This document shows positions 26,490 to 35,208 of a stretch of 47,624 nt of DNA, piece by piece. Position 1 is the stretch's first letter. Each line of letters begins with the position of its first letter. Source of the DNA: an uncultured Clostridia bacterium (GTDB taxonomy: Bacteria > Bacillota > Clostridia > Oscillospirales > CAG-272); NCBI GenBank assembly GCA_944391815.1, contig CALXUV010000019.1:1-47624 (forward strand), given 5' to 3'. The position numbers were made by a program, and so were the translations under genes. The notes beneath the pieces are model-generated. The model made no database searches and was not told the origin of the DNA. It worked only from the letters and a program-made list of their open reading frames with translations.

Positions 26490-28088
26490 TTATTCGGCGG
26501 AGCTGTCCGCTATTACTTTAAGATAATCTTCGTAGTTTCCGAGATAGTCTCTGTGACCGTCCGGGGTAAGAGAAATGATACGGTTTGCTACCGTACTGAC
26601 AATTTCGTAGTCGTGAGAAGAGAAGAGTATTACGCTTTTGAAATCAGAAAGCCCGTTATTGACGGCGGTAATCGATTCGAGATCGAGATGGTCGGTAGGC
26701 TGATCGAGAATAAGGACATTTGCGCCTTTAAGCATCATTTTGGAAAACATACATCTGACTTTTTCTCCTCCCGAGAGAACATTTACCGGTTTGTAAACGC
26801 TGTCTCCCGAGAAAAGCATTCTGCCGAGGAATGAGCGGAGATAAGCTTCCGTCTGATCGGTAGAATAATTTCTCATCCAGTCGATTATCGATTCGGTGTG
26901 ACCGTTAAAATAAGGAGTATTGTCGTGAGGAAAATATGACACTGTGGCACTGATCCCCCATTTGAAGCTTCCGCCGGTCGGCTCTGTTTCTCCGCAAAGT
27001 ATCGAAAACAGGGCGGAAACAGACATTTCATTTCCTACAAAAGCAATTTTGTCATCTTTGCCGACGGTAAAAGAGAGATTTTTAAATAAGGTGATTCCGT
27101 CCTTTTCATAAGAAAGGTCGGTAACCGTGAGAATATCTTTGCCGAGCTGTCTGTCAATATCAAATCCGATAAACGGATATCTCCGGCTTGATGCGGGAAG
27201 CTCCTCGACGGTTATTTTATCAAGTAATTTTCTGCGCGAAGTAGCCTGTCTTGACTTTGATTTATTTGCAGAGAACCTGGCAATGAACGATTGGAGCTCT
27301 TTGATTTTTTCCTCGTTTTTCTTGTTCTGCTGTTTTATCATCCGCTGAATGAGCTGACTTGACTCGTACCAGAACTCGTAGTTACCGACATACATTTTAA
27401 TTCCGTTGTAGTCAATGTCGACAATATTCGTGCAAACATCGTTAAGAAAGTGTCGGTCGTGAGAAATGACAAGAACGGTACCGAAATAATCGGCAAGGAA
27501 ATCCTCAAGCCATGCAACGGCAGGCAGATCAAGACCGTTTGTAGGTTCGTCGAGGAGAATGATGTCCGGGTTACCGAAAAGTGCCTGAGCGAGAAGAATT
27601 TTTACCTTTTCGCTTTCCTTGATATCAGCCATCTGAGAGTAGAGTATGTCAGCGGGAAGTCCGAGTCCCTGCACAAGTTTCGAGGCATCGCTCTCCGATT
27701 CCCAACCGCCGAGCTCCGCAAACTCACCCTCAAGCTCTGAGGCGCGCAGACCGTCCTCCTCGGAAAAATCTTCCTTTGCGTAGATCTCGTCCTTTTCCTT
27801 CATTATGTTGTAAAGGCGCATATTCCCCATTATTACGGTATCAAGCACGCTGTATTCATCATATGCAAAGTGATCCTGTTTGAGCACAGACATTCTGACG
27901 GTGTCGGGAATAGATATATCACCGGTTGAAGGTTCGAGTTCTCCGCACAGTAGCTTGAAAAATGTGGATTTACCCGCACCGTTGGCGCCGATAATGCCGT
28001 AGCAGTTACCGGGAGTGAATTTCAGATCGACGTTTTTGAACAGAGTCTGACCGCCGTAGTGAAAACTCAGGTTATTAACAGTAATCAT
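26490..28088 (-). CDS. ABC-F family ATPase (YkpA/YbiT-like) with one degenerate nucleotide site
   Basis: 532 residues, two ABC domains without membrane segments joined by a charged linker (~250-300), as in ribosome-associated ABC-F proteins. ABC1: Walker A GANGAGKST (34-42), Walker B ending LLDEPTNGLD with Glu181, but its signature reads DIKESE (155-160) instead of LSGGE. ABC2: signature LSGGE intact (438-442), but the Walker A position reads GNEMSVSAL (352-360), lacking the Lys-Thr/Ser, and Walker B reads LDQPTDHLD with Gln463. Composite site I is therefore complete while site II is degenerate on both faces. ABC-F proteins act on ribosome function or antibiotic resistance. I recall similar changes in the YkpA clade, so this may be a clade trait. 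Confidence 0.9.
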   Translation of the reverse strand: MITVNNLSFHYGGQTLFKNVDLKFTPGNCYGIIGANGAGKSTFFKLLCGELEPSTGDISIPDTVRMSVLKQDHFAYDEYSVLDTVIMGNMRLYNIMKEKDEIYAKEDFSEEDGLRASELEGEFAELGGWESESDASKLVQGLGLPADILYSQMADIKESEKVKILLAQALFGNPDIILLDEPTNGLDLPAVAWLEDFLADYFGTVLVISHDRHFLNDVCTNIVDIDYNGIKMYVGNYEFWYESSQLIQRMIKQQNKKNEEKIKELQSFIARFSANKSKSRQATSRRKLLDKITVEELPASSRRYPFIGFDIDRQLGKDILTVTDLSYEKDGITLFKNLSFTVGKDDKIAFVGNEMSVSALFSILCGETEPTGGSFKWGISATVSYFPHDNTPYFNGHTESIIDWMRNYSTDQTEAYLRSFLGRMLFSGDSVYKPVNVLSGGEKVRCMFSKMMLKGANVLILDQPTDHLDLESITAVNNGLSDFKSVILFSSHDYEIVSTVANRIISLTPDGHRDYLGNYEDYLKVIADSSAE

Positions 28089-28161
28089 TTCGGTAAACCT
28101 TTCATATATATTGATTGAAAAAAGAAAAATATAGTATTATTTACGGAGAAAAAGTCGAAAA

Positions 28162-28692
28162 TCAGAAAAATACAGATCCGCCGAATATATCATTTCCTAC
28201 AATCAGCGGAAAGTTTCTGAACACCATTTTCTTAACCGATTCGCATCCGAGCTCGTCAAAAGCAATAACGTCGCATTTTTCAATACTTTCTGCGGCTACC
28301 GCACCGGCACCTCCCATTGCGCAGAGATAAACTGCGCCTTTGTCTGCGGTAAGTCTGCGTACTTCCGGACTTCTCGGACCTTTTCCGATGGTTGCGGCAA
28401 GTCCGAGATCAAGCAGTGCAGGCATAAAAGTGTCCATTCTTGAAGAAGTGGTGGGACCGCAGGATCCGATTGGCATACCGGGTTTAGCAGGAGTAGGACC
28501 GCAGTAGTATATGACCGAGTCACGAATCGGGAAAGGCAGTTCTTTGCCTTCATGCAGAAGCTGAATGATTTTTTTGTGAGCAGCATCACGGGCGCAGTAA
28601 ACGGTACCGGACAGAAGAATTCTGTCACCTGCTCTGAGAGATTCAGCTGCCTCTCTGATGGAGGCGGTATCAACATAAATTTCTTTGTTCAA
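28162..28692 (-). CDS. Class I fumarase / tartrate dehydratase beta subunit
   Basis: 176 residues from TTG 28692, which has GGAGG seven bases upstream. The sequence shows the beta-subunit pattern: LRAGDRILLSGTVYCARDAAHKKI, then VIYYCGPTPAKPGMPIGSCGPTTSSRMDTF, then GKGPRS and LCAMGGAGAVAAESI, ending FDELGCESVKKMVF. In two-subunit class I fumarases this subunit closes over the 4Fe-4S cluster carried by the alpha subunit; alone it is not expected to be active. No alpha-subunit gene occurs in the window, and the upstream gene is divergent spoIIGA. It is the first gene of an operon with the ABC-F ATPase (73 bases on), SLC13-type permease and GH106-like enzyme. Confidence 0.9.
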   Translation of the reverse strand: MNKEIYVDTASIREAAESLRAGDRILLSGTVYCARDAAHKKIIQLLHEGKELPFPIRDSVIYYCGPTPAKPGMPIGSCGPTTSSRMDTFMPALLDLGLAATIGKGPRSPEVRRLTADKGAVYLCAMGGAGAVAAESIEKCDVIAFDELGCESVKKMVFRNFPLIVGNDIFGGSVFF

Positions 28693-28735
28693 ATCGGATC
28701 CTCCGTAATGATATTTCCGGAAAATTTTCTCTATA

Positions 28736-28764
28736 ATTATATCACATCTTATTTTGAATTGCAA
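28736..28764 (-). promoter_or_regulatory. Sigma-A-type promoter of the fumarase-beta / ABC-F operon
   Basis: On the minus strand, TTGCAA (28759-28764), 17 bases, TATAAT (28736-28741), about 44 bases before the TTG start. Confidence 0.75.
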
Positions 28765-28832
28765 CAGCTAAATAAAATTTAATAAAAAAGTCGATAAATA
28801 TTTTTGGCGGTAAATGTTTTGTTCTACCTAAT

Positions 28833-28865
28833 CTGACATTTTTTTGACTGTCGCAATGCTATACT
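28833..28865 (+). promoter_or_regulatory. Putative spoIIG-type promoter with wide spacer and 0A-box-like site
   Basis: CTGACA (28833-28838) and TATACT (28860-28865) are separated by 21 bases, close to the unusually long spacing known for the Spo0A-activated spoIIG promoter of Bacillus. TGTCGCAA (28849-28856), similar to a 0A box (TGTCGAA), lies inside the spacer. Spo0A control is inference. Confidence 0.45.
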
Positions 28866-28888
28866 GTCAACGGAAGCGAGGTGAGAAT

Positions 28889-29740
28889 TTGGAACAGGTT
28901 ATATACGCTGATATACTCTTTCTTATCGATATCAGTATGGATTTTCTATCGCTTTATCTTACGGCTGTGTTCATAAAAGTAAGATTCAGAACTGTCAGTT
29001 GCATTTTTGCCGCAGTTATAGGAGCTTTGTTTTCAGTCATTTCGGTAGTGACAAGAAGCGAACATATTTTGCTTTCGGTAGCTGTATCGGTGCTTATGTG
29101 CCTGATAGCTTATTACGGCTCGGGACTGAAAACGGTATTGCAGACAGTTATAATATTTTATGTTGTCAATCTTATGCTTGGCGGAGCAATGACTGTTATT
29201 TTCAATTTATTCAACAAACTTGCAGACAAAGGTACAGATTTTCTCTATTACGGAAACGTAAATTCGATAAAAGAAAATCTTCCGCCGCTTGTGTTTATGA
29301 CTGCGCTTGCAGTACTGATTATTATCAGCAAAGCGGTAATCAGAATATACACAAAACGGCCAAAAGGCGAAATTGTAAAGGTAAGTATAACGGCAAGCGG
29401 TAAGACCTGCGATTTCACCTTAGCTGAGGACAGCGGAAATCTGCTCACCGAGCCGATAAGCAATCAACCTGTAATATTTCTTAAAGAGGCGTCGGTAATG
29501 AAGTTCGGAAGCGAAGAACTTGTTTCAGCAATGAAAATGAAAGAGGCTGTTTACAATGGAAGTAGTAAGGGCAGATACAGAATAGTTGTATACCGTACGG
29601 TAAGCGGCAGGGACATGAGTGTCTGTTTTAAACCCGACAGTATCAGGCTCGGCAGAAAAGAGTGCTCAGCCTGGATAGCGATTGGAAAAAATCTGAGTAT
29701 GAGTGGGGTTGACGGAATAATACCCACTTCACTGATATAG
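28889..29740 (+). CDS. spoIIGA: Sporulation sigma-E factor processing peptidase
   Basis: 283 residues from TTG 28889, with GAGGTGAG just upstream. The N-terminal half has about five membrane helices (EQVIYADILFLIDISMDFLS onward). The C-terminal cytoplasmic half is an aspartic-protease-like domain with the motif AEDSGNLLTEPISNQPV, Asp181 being the expected catalytic residue. The ending NLSMSGVDGIIPTSLI is typical. SpoIIGA sits in the septum and cleaves pro-sigma-E when triggered by SpoIIR from the forespore, starting the mother-cell programme. It precedes sigE by 28 bases, the standard arrangement. Confidence 0.93.
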   Translation: MEQVIYADILFLIDISMDFLSLYLTAVFIKVRFRTVSCIFAAVIGALFSVISVVTRSEHILLSVAVSVLMCLIAYYGSGLKTVLQTVIIFYVVNLMLGGAMTVIFNLFNKLADKGTDFLYYGNVNSIKENLPPLVFMTALAVLIIISKAVIRIYTKRPKGEIVKVSITASGKTCDFTLAEDSGNLLTEPISNQPVIFLKEASVMKFGSEELVSAMKMKEAVYNGSSKGRYRIVVYRTVSGRDMSVCFKPDSIRLGRKECSAWIAIGKNLSMSGVDGIIPTSLI

Positions 29741-29768
29741 CTAAAAATAAAGAAAAGAGGTAATAAAA

Positions 29769-30482
29769 TTGAAAAAAAGAGAAAAAGTGAGCGAATTTTT
29801 CCGTAAGATCAAAGAAAGTCTTATGGGGGAAGCGGAAGTCAACTATATAAACGGATCGGAAAGCCTGCCGCCGCCTCTGAGTGCTGAAGAAGAGGCGGAA
29901 ATAATAGAAGAGATTCAGTACAGCGACAGTGCAAGAGCTAAACTTGTCGAGCATAATTTAAGGCTTGTAGTATACATAGCTAAAAAATTCGAGAATGTGG
30001 AGTCGGATATTGAAGACCTTATTTCGATAGGGACAATCGGTCTTATAAAAGCGGTGAATACCTATCGCTCCGATAAAAATATAAAACTTGCAACCTATGC
30101 GTCAAGATGTATAGAAAACGAAATACTGATGTACATAAGGAAGAACGCAGGAAAAAAATGCGAAGTGTCAATTGATGAGCCGCTGAGCAATGATTTCGAC
30201 GGAAACGAACTGCTTTTGTCCGATGTTCTCGGCAGTGATGAGGAACAGATTTACCGGGATATAGAGGCGTATGAAGAGAAAAAAACCATCAAAGAAGCTT
30301 TGCAGAATTTAAGCAAACGTGAGAGAAAGATCATAATGCTGAGATTCGGTCTGAACGGAAGCAATAAAGAGTTGACTCAGAAGGAAGTGGCGGATATGCT
30401 CGGCATATCGCAGTCATATATATCAAGACTCGAAAAGAAAATAATATCAAGACTGAAAAGCGAAATAGCGAGTAAAATCTGA
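29769..30482 (+). CDS. sigE: RNA polymerase sporulation sigma factor sigma-E
   Basis: 237 residues from TTG 29769, with AAGAGGT seven bases upstream. A pro-region of about 25 residues precedes [17 protein letters not shown]. Region 2 reads [20 protein letters not shown] with [20 protein letters not shown]; regions 3 and 4 include [20 protein letters not shown] followed by the helix-turn-helix [20 protein letters not shown]. It directs mother-cell transcription after asymmetric division. In many Clostridia and Bacilli sigG follows; here a terminator follows and no sigG is seen in the window. Confidence 0.96.
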   Translation: MKKREKVSEFFRKIKESLMGEAEVNYINGSESLPPPLSAEEEAEIIEEIQYSDSARAKLVEHNLRLVVYIAKKFENVESDIEDLISIGTIGLIKAVNTYRSDKNIKLATYASRCIENEILMYIRKNAGKKCEVSIDEPLSNDFDGNELLLSDVLGSDEEQIYRDIEAYEEKKTIKEALQNLSKRERKIIMLRFGLNGSNKELTQKEVADMLGISQSYISRLEKKIISRLKSEIASKI

Positions 30483-30553
30483 AAATTCCGCTAAACCGAC
30501 CGTTCGCCGATATTATTCAAATATTACGCAGGCTATAAATTTAAGAAAAAAAC

Positions 30554-30600
30554 AAGGCGCTCCGTTATCAAAGCGATTATACGGAGAGCCTTATATTTTT
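30554..30600 (+). terminator. Intrinsic terminator after sigE
   Basis: AAGGCGCTCCGT (30554-30565) pairs with ACGGAGAGCCTT (30581-30592), one mismatch, followed by ATATTTTTTTG. Confidence 0.85.
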
Positions 30601-30766
30601 TTGATTTCTTTGAAAAAATTATGATAAAAGCGAATCGGCGTAGTATAGAGAAATTCTATCGCTGTAATTTTTAGGTTATTACATTGGTAAGACCGATGAA
30701 CACAATTTATGATACAGTGAAAAAAATAAGTTACAAGGAATTTGTTTTTAAAAATGGCAAATGTTT

Positions 30767-32416
30767 CTATGTATCGAATTTTTTACGGTAAGCCAGATAA
30801 ATAATTGGTGTTTTTCCTATCTCAACGGTATATGGTAAAAAACCATTGTTTACAATAGCTCTCAGCTGAGCGATAGCATAGGCGTTAAGTGTTGATTCAT
30901 TACGGAAAAATTCACGGCAGTCTACATGCTTAGGTATTTTATTTGTATGCTCGGCTATGATTTTTGTAAGTCCTTCGTTTAAAATGCCGTATAAATCATC
31001 GTTTATTTTTACTGAAACAGGATCCCAAACACTTATTTCTTCAAAAGAAAGTGCAGGAATATCAAGGACGGCTTTACCATTTTTATCTGTTTTGACAATG
31101 TGCAGTTTTTCAAATTCCGGAATAAGTTGATTTATCAGACTATTTGCCGGTTTTACGTCACATGGCAGTAATGATGCGTAAAAACGCAATATTTCCACAA
31201 GTGAAACTTTGTACCTGAAATTTCCGTACGCCCAGTGAGTGTCACCGAAAACGGATTGAAAGTCAAACATCTGGCACATTTTTTTACCGTTTTCTTGATC
31301 ACGGTAGTTTACCTCTACAGGTCCTGAGGAGTCGTATATGCTGTTATGTTTTTGACCATTTTCGAAAACGGTAGCTATTGCCAACCATTTTCCTCCGTTC
31401 GGACGATCCGGCAGGAATTTTAATTTGTCGTCAAAATCTGGTTTGCATCTGATAATACATTGTTGCAGCGCCTGCATGATAAGAAACAAAATAAAAGTTG
31501 CTTTTTGTTTTTCGGACATTTCCGAGAATTCTTTTCGCTGTGTCAGCGGTGAAATGTTTTCCCATACAGTATTCCAGATTGTTTGCGCATATTTTTCCGC
31601 AAAGGCTTCCTGTTTTTTAATGTCACCGAACGAATCTTCATAATTTCGCATATAACAACGTGTGAAGACAAGCCCGCCGCTTGTTCTGCCCATAAGTTCG
31701 CCGTTTATCAGTTTGTCAATTGCCGGTTCAAGATAGGCGCATGGCATCCCCATTGTTTCGGCAAGATCTCTGATCGAAACAGGTTTTTCGTAGGACAATA
31801 TCAGAATATTTTCCTCTATTGGTGAACGCACAAGAGAAAACGGCTCTCCGGAAATTCCGTCTCCTCCCCAAATTCCGATCGATAGCTTTTTCGGCAAGTA
31901 GCTGATCTCAGAATACTTTTCCATTGACAGTAATTTTTCCCTTATCTGACTTCTGGCGCTTGATAGTCTCGACAAAACAGTTCCTCGTGATATACCCAGT
32001 TCTGAGGAAATCCGATTGATATTCATTCCCTTTACGTAATGCATTACTGTAACATCCCGGTAAATCTTTATCAGTCTCCCGATTTCACGCCGGACATATT
32101 CGTATTCTTCTGTCAGTTCGATTTCGTCAGTCGTCTCCGGATAGAAAACATTTTCCGTATCCTCATGAATTAACATTTCAGAGCGGTATTTATCCCTTAG
32201 CCAGTCATTATACTTGTTGCTTAGTATCGAAGCAAGATAAGCTTTAGGATGATTAATAAGAACTCCCTGCTTTATTTTCAGTATAAAGGCAGTCATTGTA
32301 TCTTGAATAATAGAATCAATGTCGTCGGCGTCATTGTATTTGTGATATGCAATCCGGTAAAGGTAACGAATATATTCTTCACATTTTTTGTCGAGATTTG
32401 TTTCAATGTCAGACAA
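30767..32416 (-). CDS. Sigma-70-family factor with ~380-residue C-terminal extension
   Basis: About 549 residues. The first ~170 residues are an ECF-like sigma factor: region 2 (YIRYLYRIAYHKYNDADDID with IIQDTMTAFILKIKQG) and region 4 (DVTVMHYVKGMNINRISSEL, GISRGTVLSRLSSARSQIRE). The remaining ~380 residues have no domain I recognise beyond a possible winged helix near 210-260 (EKPVSIRDLAETMGMPCAYL then LINGELMGRTSGGLVFTR). The start is uncertain: ATG 32422 lies only one base after AAAGGAG, while TTG 32416 lies eight bases after it and is preferred. No anti-sigma gene is adjacent. The extension may sense a ligand and replace an anti-sigma factor; this is inference. Confidence 0.8.
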   Translation of the reverse strand: MSDIETNLDKKCEEYIRYLYRIAYHKYNDADDIDSIIQDTMTAFILKIKQGVLINHPKAYLASILSNKYNDWLRDKYRSEMLIHEDTENVFYPETTDEIELTEEYEYVRREIGRLIKIYRDVTVMHYVKGMNINRISSELGISRGTVLSRLSSARSQIREKLLSMEKYSEISYLPKKLSIGIWGGDGISGEPFSLVRSPIEENILILSYEKPVSIRDLAETMGMPCAYLEPAIDKLINGELMGRTSGGLVFTRCYMRNYEDSFGDIKKQEAFAEKYAQTIWNTVWENISPLTQRKEFSEMSEKQKATFILFLIMQALQQCIIRCKPDFDDKLKFLPDRPNGGKWLAIATVFENGQKHNSIYDSSGPVEVNYRDQENGKKMCQMFDFQSVFGDTHWAYGNFRYKVSLVEILRFYASLLPCDVKPANSLINQLIPEFEKLHIVKTDKNGKAVLDIPALSFEEISVWDPVSVKINDDLYGILNEGLTKIIAEHTNKIPKHVDCREFFRNESTLNAYAIAQLRAIVNNGFLPYTVEIGKTPIIYLAYRKKFDT

Positions 32417-32422
32417 GAGCAT

Positions 32423-32817
32423 TCTCCTTTCCGCCTTTAGGCCGTATTTATCCTTTCAGTCGGGAAAAAGGATCCTTGATTCGCAGATTTTTAGTTTTTT
32501 CGGAAAAAATTTTCTTTTAAGCTTTTTATTTGAAAAGAAATAATTTTTACTATCAATGACATAAGACTATTTCCAAATTTATTCCGTAAAATTTTTTAAC
32601 CGTTTAACCAATTAAGAAAACCTTTATTGTCTGTAATTTACCTTCATTTATCAGTTCTTTTTAACTTAAAAACAGACTTTACACTCTTATTATTACCCGG
32701 TAGATTTTTATGAGAAAACAGCAGAAAAACTTATTAATTCATATCAGTACAGTTTTCAATACTGACTTTTGTTTAAGTATGGAAAAAGTATGTTTGAAAA
32801 TTGACTGATGTGAGAAA
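32423..32817. other. AT-rich intergenic region
   Basis: Region between two leftward genes, rich in A and T runs, without a convincing hairpin, promoter pair or coding frame. Many TTT/AAA blocks make motif calls unreliable. Confidence 0.35.
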
Positions 32818-33396
32818 TTAAGGCTCTGAAATTGAAAAAGTTACTGTTACCTTTCCGTCACCGAGAACTGAAAGCAGATCGTTTTTGGAAACGTTGTGTA
32901 TTTTTCCGATTCTTGTAAAATTCCAGGTGTTGCGGTCATAATAAATGGTGATAGAGCTGCCCTGGTACAGAATAATATCTCCGGGAACAGTAGTTATATT
33001 TTCGTCGTTTCTCGGAAGGCTGAATCCGAGATTCCCGACTTTTTCAAAGCTGCCGTAATCCGACATATCAACTGTAATATTGCCTGATTTCAGTTTTTCA
33101 TAAAAGGCAGATGCGCTTGTGTTTTCAGCAAGTTCAGCTTTAAAATAACTGTTGCCGGCAATAACAAAGAAGTATTTTTTGTTATCAGACAGTGTTTCAT
33201 CTTTTTCCGTATTTTCGTTTTCAGTTCCGTCTTCGTCGGGAACATAGGTATCATTTTCGCTTTCTATTCCGTCTTTTTCAGGAACATGGCTGCCGTTTTC
33301 AGTTTTATCGGCCGTGCCGCCGCTTCCGACTCCGCATGAAGCTGAAAGCAGAACAGGGAACATCAGAATCGCTGAGAGAAAATATTTTAGCTTCAT
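32818..33396 (-). CDS. Lipoprotein with cyclophilin-like domain
   Basis: 192 residues. The signal peptide MKLKYFLSAILMFPVLLSASC ends at a lipobox-like cysteine at 21 (SASC, slightly off consensus). Residues 22-72 are an acidic low-complexity linker with an internal duplication (VPEKDGIESEN and VPDEDGTENEN). Residues ~73-190 match the bacterial cyclophilin-like fold: ASAFYEKLKSGNITVDMSDY, FEKVGNLGFSLPRND, ITTVPGDIILYQGSSITIYY and TRIGKIHNV. The function of these domains is unproven; they often occur with LysR regulators, flavodoxins and aldo/keto reductases in Clostridia. A LysR gene is divergent here and an aldo/keto reductase lies 6 kb away. GGAGG precedes the ATG. Confidence 0.82.
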   Translation of the reverse strand: MKLKYFLSAILMFPVLLSASCGVGSGGTADKTENGSHVPEKDGIESENDTYVPDEDGTENENTEKDETLSDNKKYFFVIAGNSYFKAELAENTSASAFYEKLKSGNITVDMSDYGSFEKVGNLGFSLPRNDENITTVPGDIILYQGSSITIYYDRNTWNFTRIGKIHNVSKNDLLSVLGDGKVTVTFSISEP

Positions 33397-33781
33397 ATAC
33401 TAATCCTCCTACTAAACTTTTTTGGTTTGTTTAATTTATCTCGGATCTACAAAATCAATTGAGAAATCAGAAAAAAATCGCATTTTTAATGGGATAGATT
33501 GGAAATTTAATAAATGCAAAAGTACTTAAAAACAGTTTTGAAAATAAAATTGTACGGTGATTTTAAGTGAACCGTTCAATTTGTAAGGTGTAAATTACTG
33601 TGTTTTAACATGTCTTTTGAGTCTGAGTCTTGAAACCGGAAAGTCGGCGGAGTAAAACATTGCTTGCGGAAAGTTCAGTTGTTTTTTGAAAAACTAAATC
33701 AAAGATGTTGAATGATTTCGATTTTATTATAGCATGTATTCGTAAAAATATCAAATACCTATGTAAAATGTTCAGCTATGC
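33397..33781. other. AT-rich divergent intergenic region
   Basis: Leader region of the lipoprotein gene (minus strand) and upstream part of the LysR promoter region. No coding frame or hairpin stands out. Confidence 0.35.
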
Positions 33782-33810
33782 TTGACAGGTATAGCAAAAA
33801 ATGTTAATAT
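33782..33810 (+). promoter_or_regulatory. Sigma-A-type promoter upstream of the LysR gene
   Basis: TTGACA (33782-33787), 17 bases, TAATAT (33805-33810); an overlapping TATAAT at 33808-33813 would give a 20-base spacer. It predicts a ~185-base leader containing a short open reading frame. Confidence 0.6.
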
Positions 33811-33901
33811 AATCTTGGATGAAAGACAAAATTCATAATATAGCATATGACAAAGATTGTTTGTTGAGCAGGACTGCTATTAATGTCAAAGGAGAACTCG
33901 T

Positions 33902-33991
33902 TTGCCTGAAAATAGCTTCTTTGATGAAAAATCTTATGGCAGATCTGCAAAATCACAACTTGTCGGGTTATCTGAAAAAAACGGAGAATAA
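33902..33991 (+). CDS. Possible 29-residue leader peptide upstream of the LysR gene
   Basis: TTG at 33902 follows a strong AAAGGAG site by seven bases and opens 29 codons (MPENSFFDEKSYGRSAKSQL and nine more residues) to TAA at 33989-33991. The stop is nine bases before the LysR ATG, so translational coupling is possible. The composition is polar with no recognised motif. It could be a chance frame or the remnant of a larger gene. The evidence is only the ribosome binding site and the spacing. Confidence 0.35.
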   Translation: MPENSFFDEKSYGRSAKSQLVGLSEKNGE

Positions 33992-34000
33992 CTGAAAAAT

Positions 34001-34873
34001 ATGGAACTGAGAGTACTTGAATATTTCCTTACTGTTGCAAGAGAACAAAGTATAACACGGGCGGCTGAATTACTGCATATTACACAGCCGACCATGTCAA
34101 GACAGCTTATGCAGTTGGAGTCTGAGTTTGGTAAAAAATTGTTTATCAGGGGAAACAGGAAAATCACATTAACGGAAGAAGGTCAGTATCTGCTGAAAAG
34201 AGCGGAGGAAATCATCAGCCTTTCCAGACGCACCGAAGATGAAATGAAAAATCAGATAAATACACTTTCCGGAGATATTTATATCGGGACAGGTGAATCA
34301 GCTTCCGTTCGGCACATAATAAAAGTGGCTCATAAAATTCAGAAGGAGTACCCCGATGTAAGATTTCACTTTACAAGCGGAGATTCAATTGATCTTATCG
34401 ACAGACTTGATAAAGGGCTGTTTGATTTCTGTATTCTGTACGGAGAAACTGACAGATCAAAATATGATTATCTGTTACTGCCATACAAAGAGAGATGGGG
34501 AGTTTTAATGCATAATCAAAGTGAACTTGCGGTTTTGGATAGGATAAAACCGGAGTATCTTCGGGATAAGCCTTTGATTGTGTCAAGACAAATGCTTGAT
34601 TCTCCCGGTTATTTTGATTGGTTGGGGGCAAAAAGAGAAAATCTGAATATCATTAACAGTTACAATCTGGCATTTACGGGCACACTTATGGCGAGCGAAC
34701 AAATGGGATATGTTCTGACTCTTGCCGATCTCATAAACATTGAAGGTACAGAACTTTGTTTCAAGGAAATTGATCCTATGCTGGAGCTGAACATTTCTCT
34801 GGTATGGAAAAAACACAAGATGAAATCAAAAATCGCGGAAAAATTCATAACCGAGATTTCCCGCTTGAAATGA
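34001..34873 (+). CDS. LysR-family transcriptional regulator
   Basis: 290 residues. The N-terminal winged helix is canonical: MELRVLEYFLTVAREQSITR, AAELLHITQPTMSRQLMQLE, LFIRGNRKITLTEEGQYLL. Residues ~90-290 form the periplasmic-binding-like effector domain (GDIYIGTGESASVRHIIKVA onward). Members sense a small molecule and usually regulate a divergent gene, here the cyclophilin-like lipoprotein. The effector is unknown. The ribosome binding site is ACGGAGA, 14 bases upstream. Confidence 0.92.
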   Translation: MELRVLEYFLTVAREQSITRAAELLHITQPTMSRQLMQLESEFGKKLFIRGNRKITLTEEGQYLLKRAEEIISLSRRTEDEMKNQINTLSGDIYIGTGESASVRHIIKVAHKIQKEYPDVRFHFTSGDSIDLIDRLDKGLFDFCILYGETDRSKYDYLLLPYKERWGVLMHNQSELAVLDRIKPEYLRDKPLIVSRQMLDSPGYFDWLGAKRENLNIINSYNLAFTGTLMASEQMGYVLTLADLINIEGTELCFKEIDPMLELNISLVWKKHKMKSKIAEKFITEISRLK

Positions 34874-35208
34874 CATTTTTTATTATTAAATGAACATAAG
34901 TTATTTACATATGGTAAGGCACTTACAGCTGAGGTTGATTTTTTGTGATTGAATTAAAATAAGTTTTTACTGCAAAAACAGTTTTATCTGTCAATTATCA
35001 TTATCATTTTTATATGTCACCACAGAAGATTTACATAAACGATTTTGTAAAACTGTCGCTCTTATGGTACTTAATGTAAAGTATAAGCGTACAAAAATCC
35101 GAATTGGTAAAATTTTGCTGCGCAAATTCTTCCGACTGCCAAAAGCTTTTAACTTTACACAGCGCCTTTATTTTTTCTTTTTCAGTTTCACAGCTTTGAT
35201 ATAAGTAT
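34874..35208. other. AT-rich intergenic region before dxs
   Basis: No gene seen. Downstream of the LysR gene there is no strong terminator; sequence is AT-rich up to the direct repeats at 35209. Confidence 0.35.

Noticed and set aside
30483-30766. sigG downstream of sigE
   Set aside because: A strong terminator follows sigE and the next gene is on the opposite strand; no sigma-G sequence is present.
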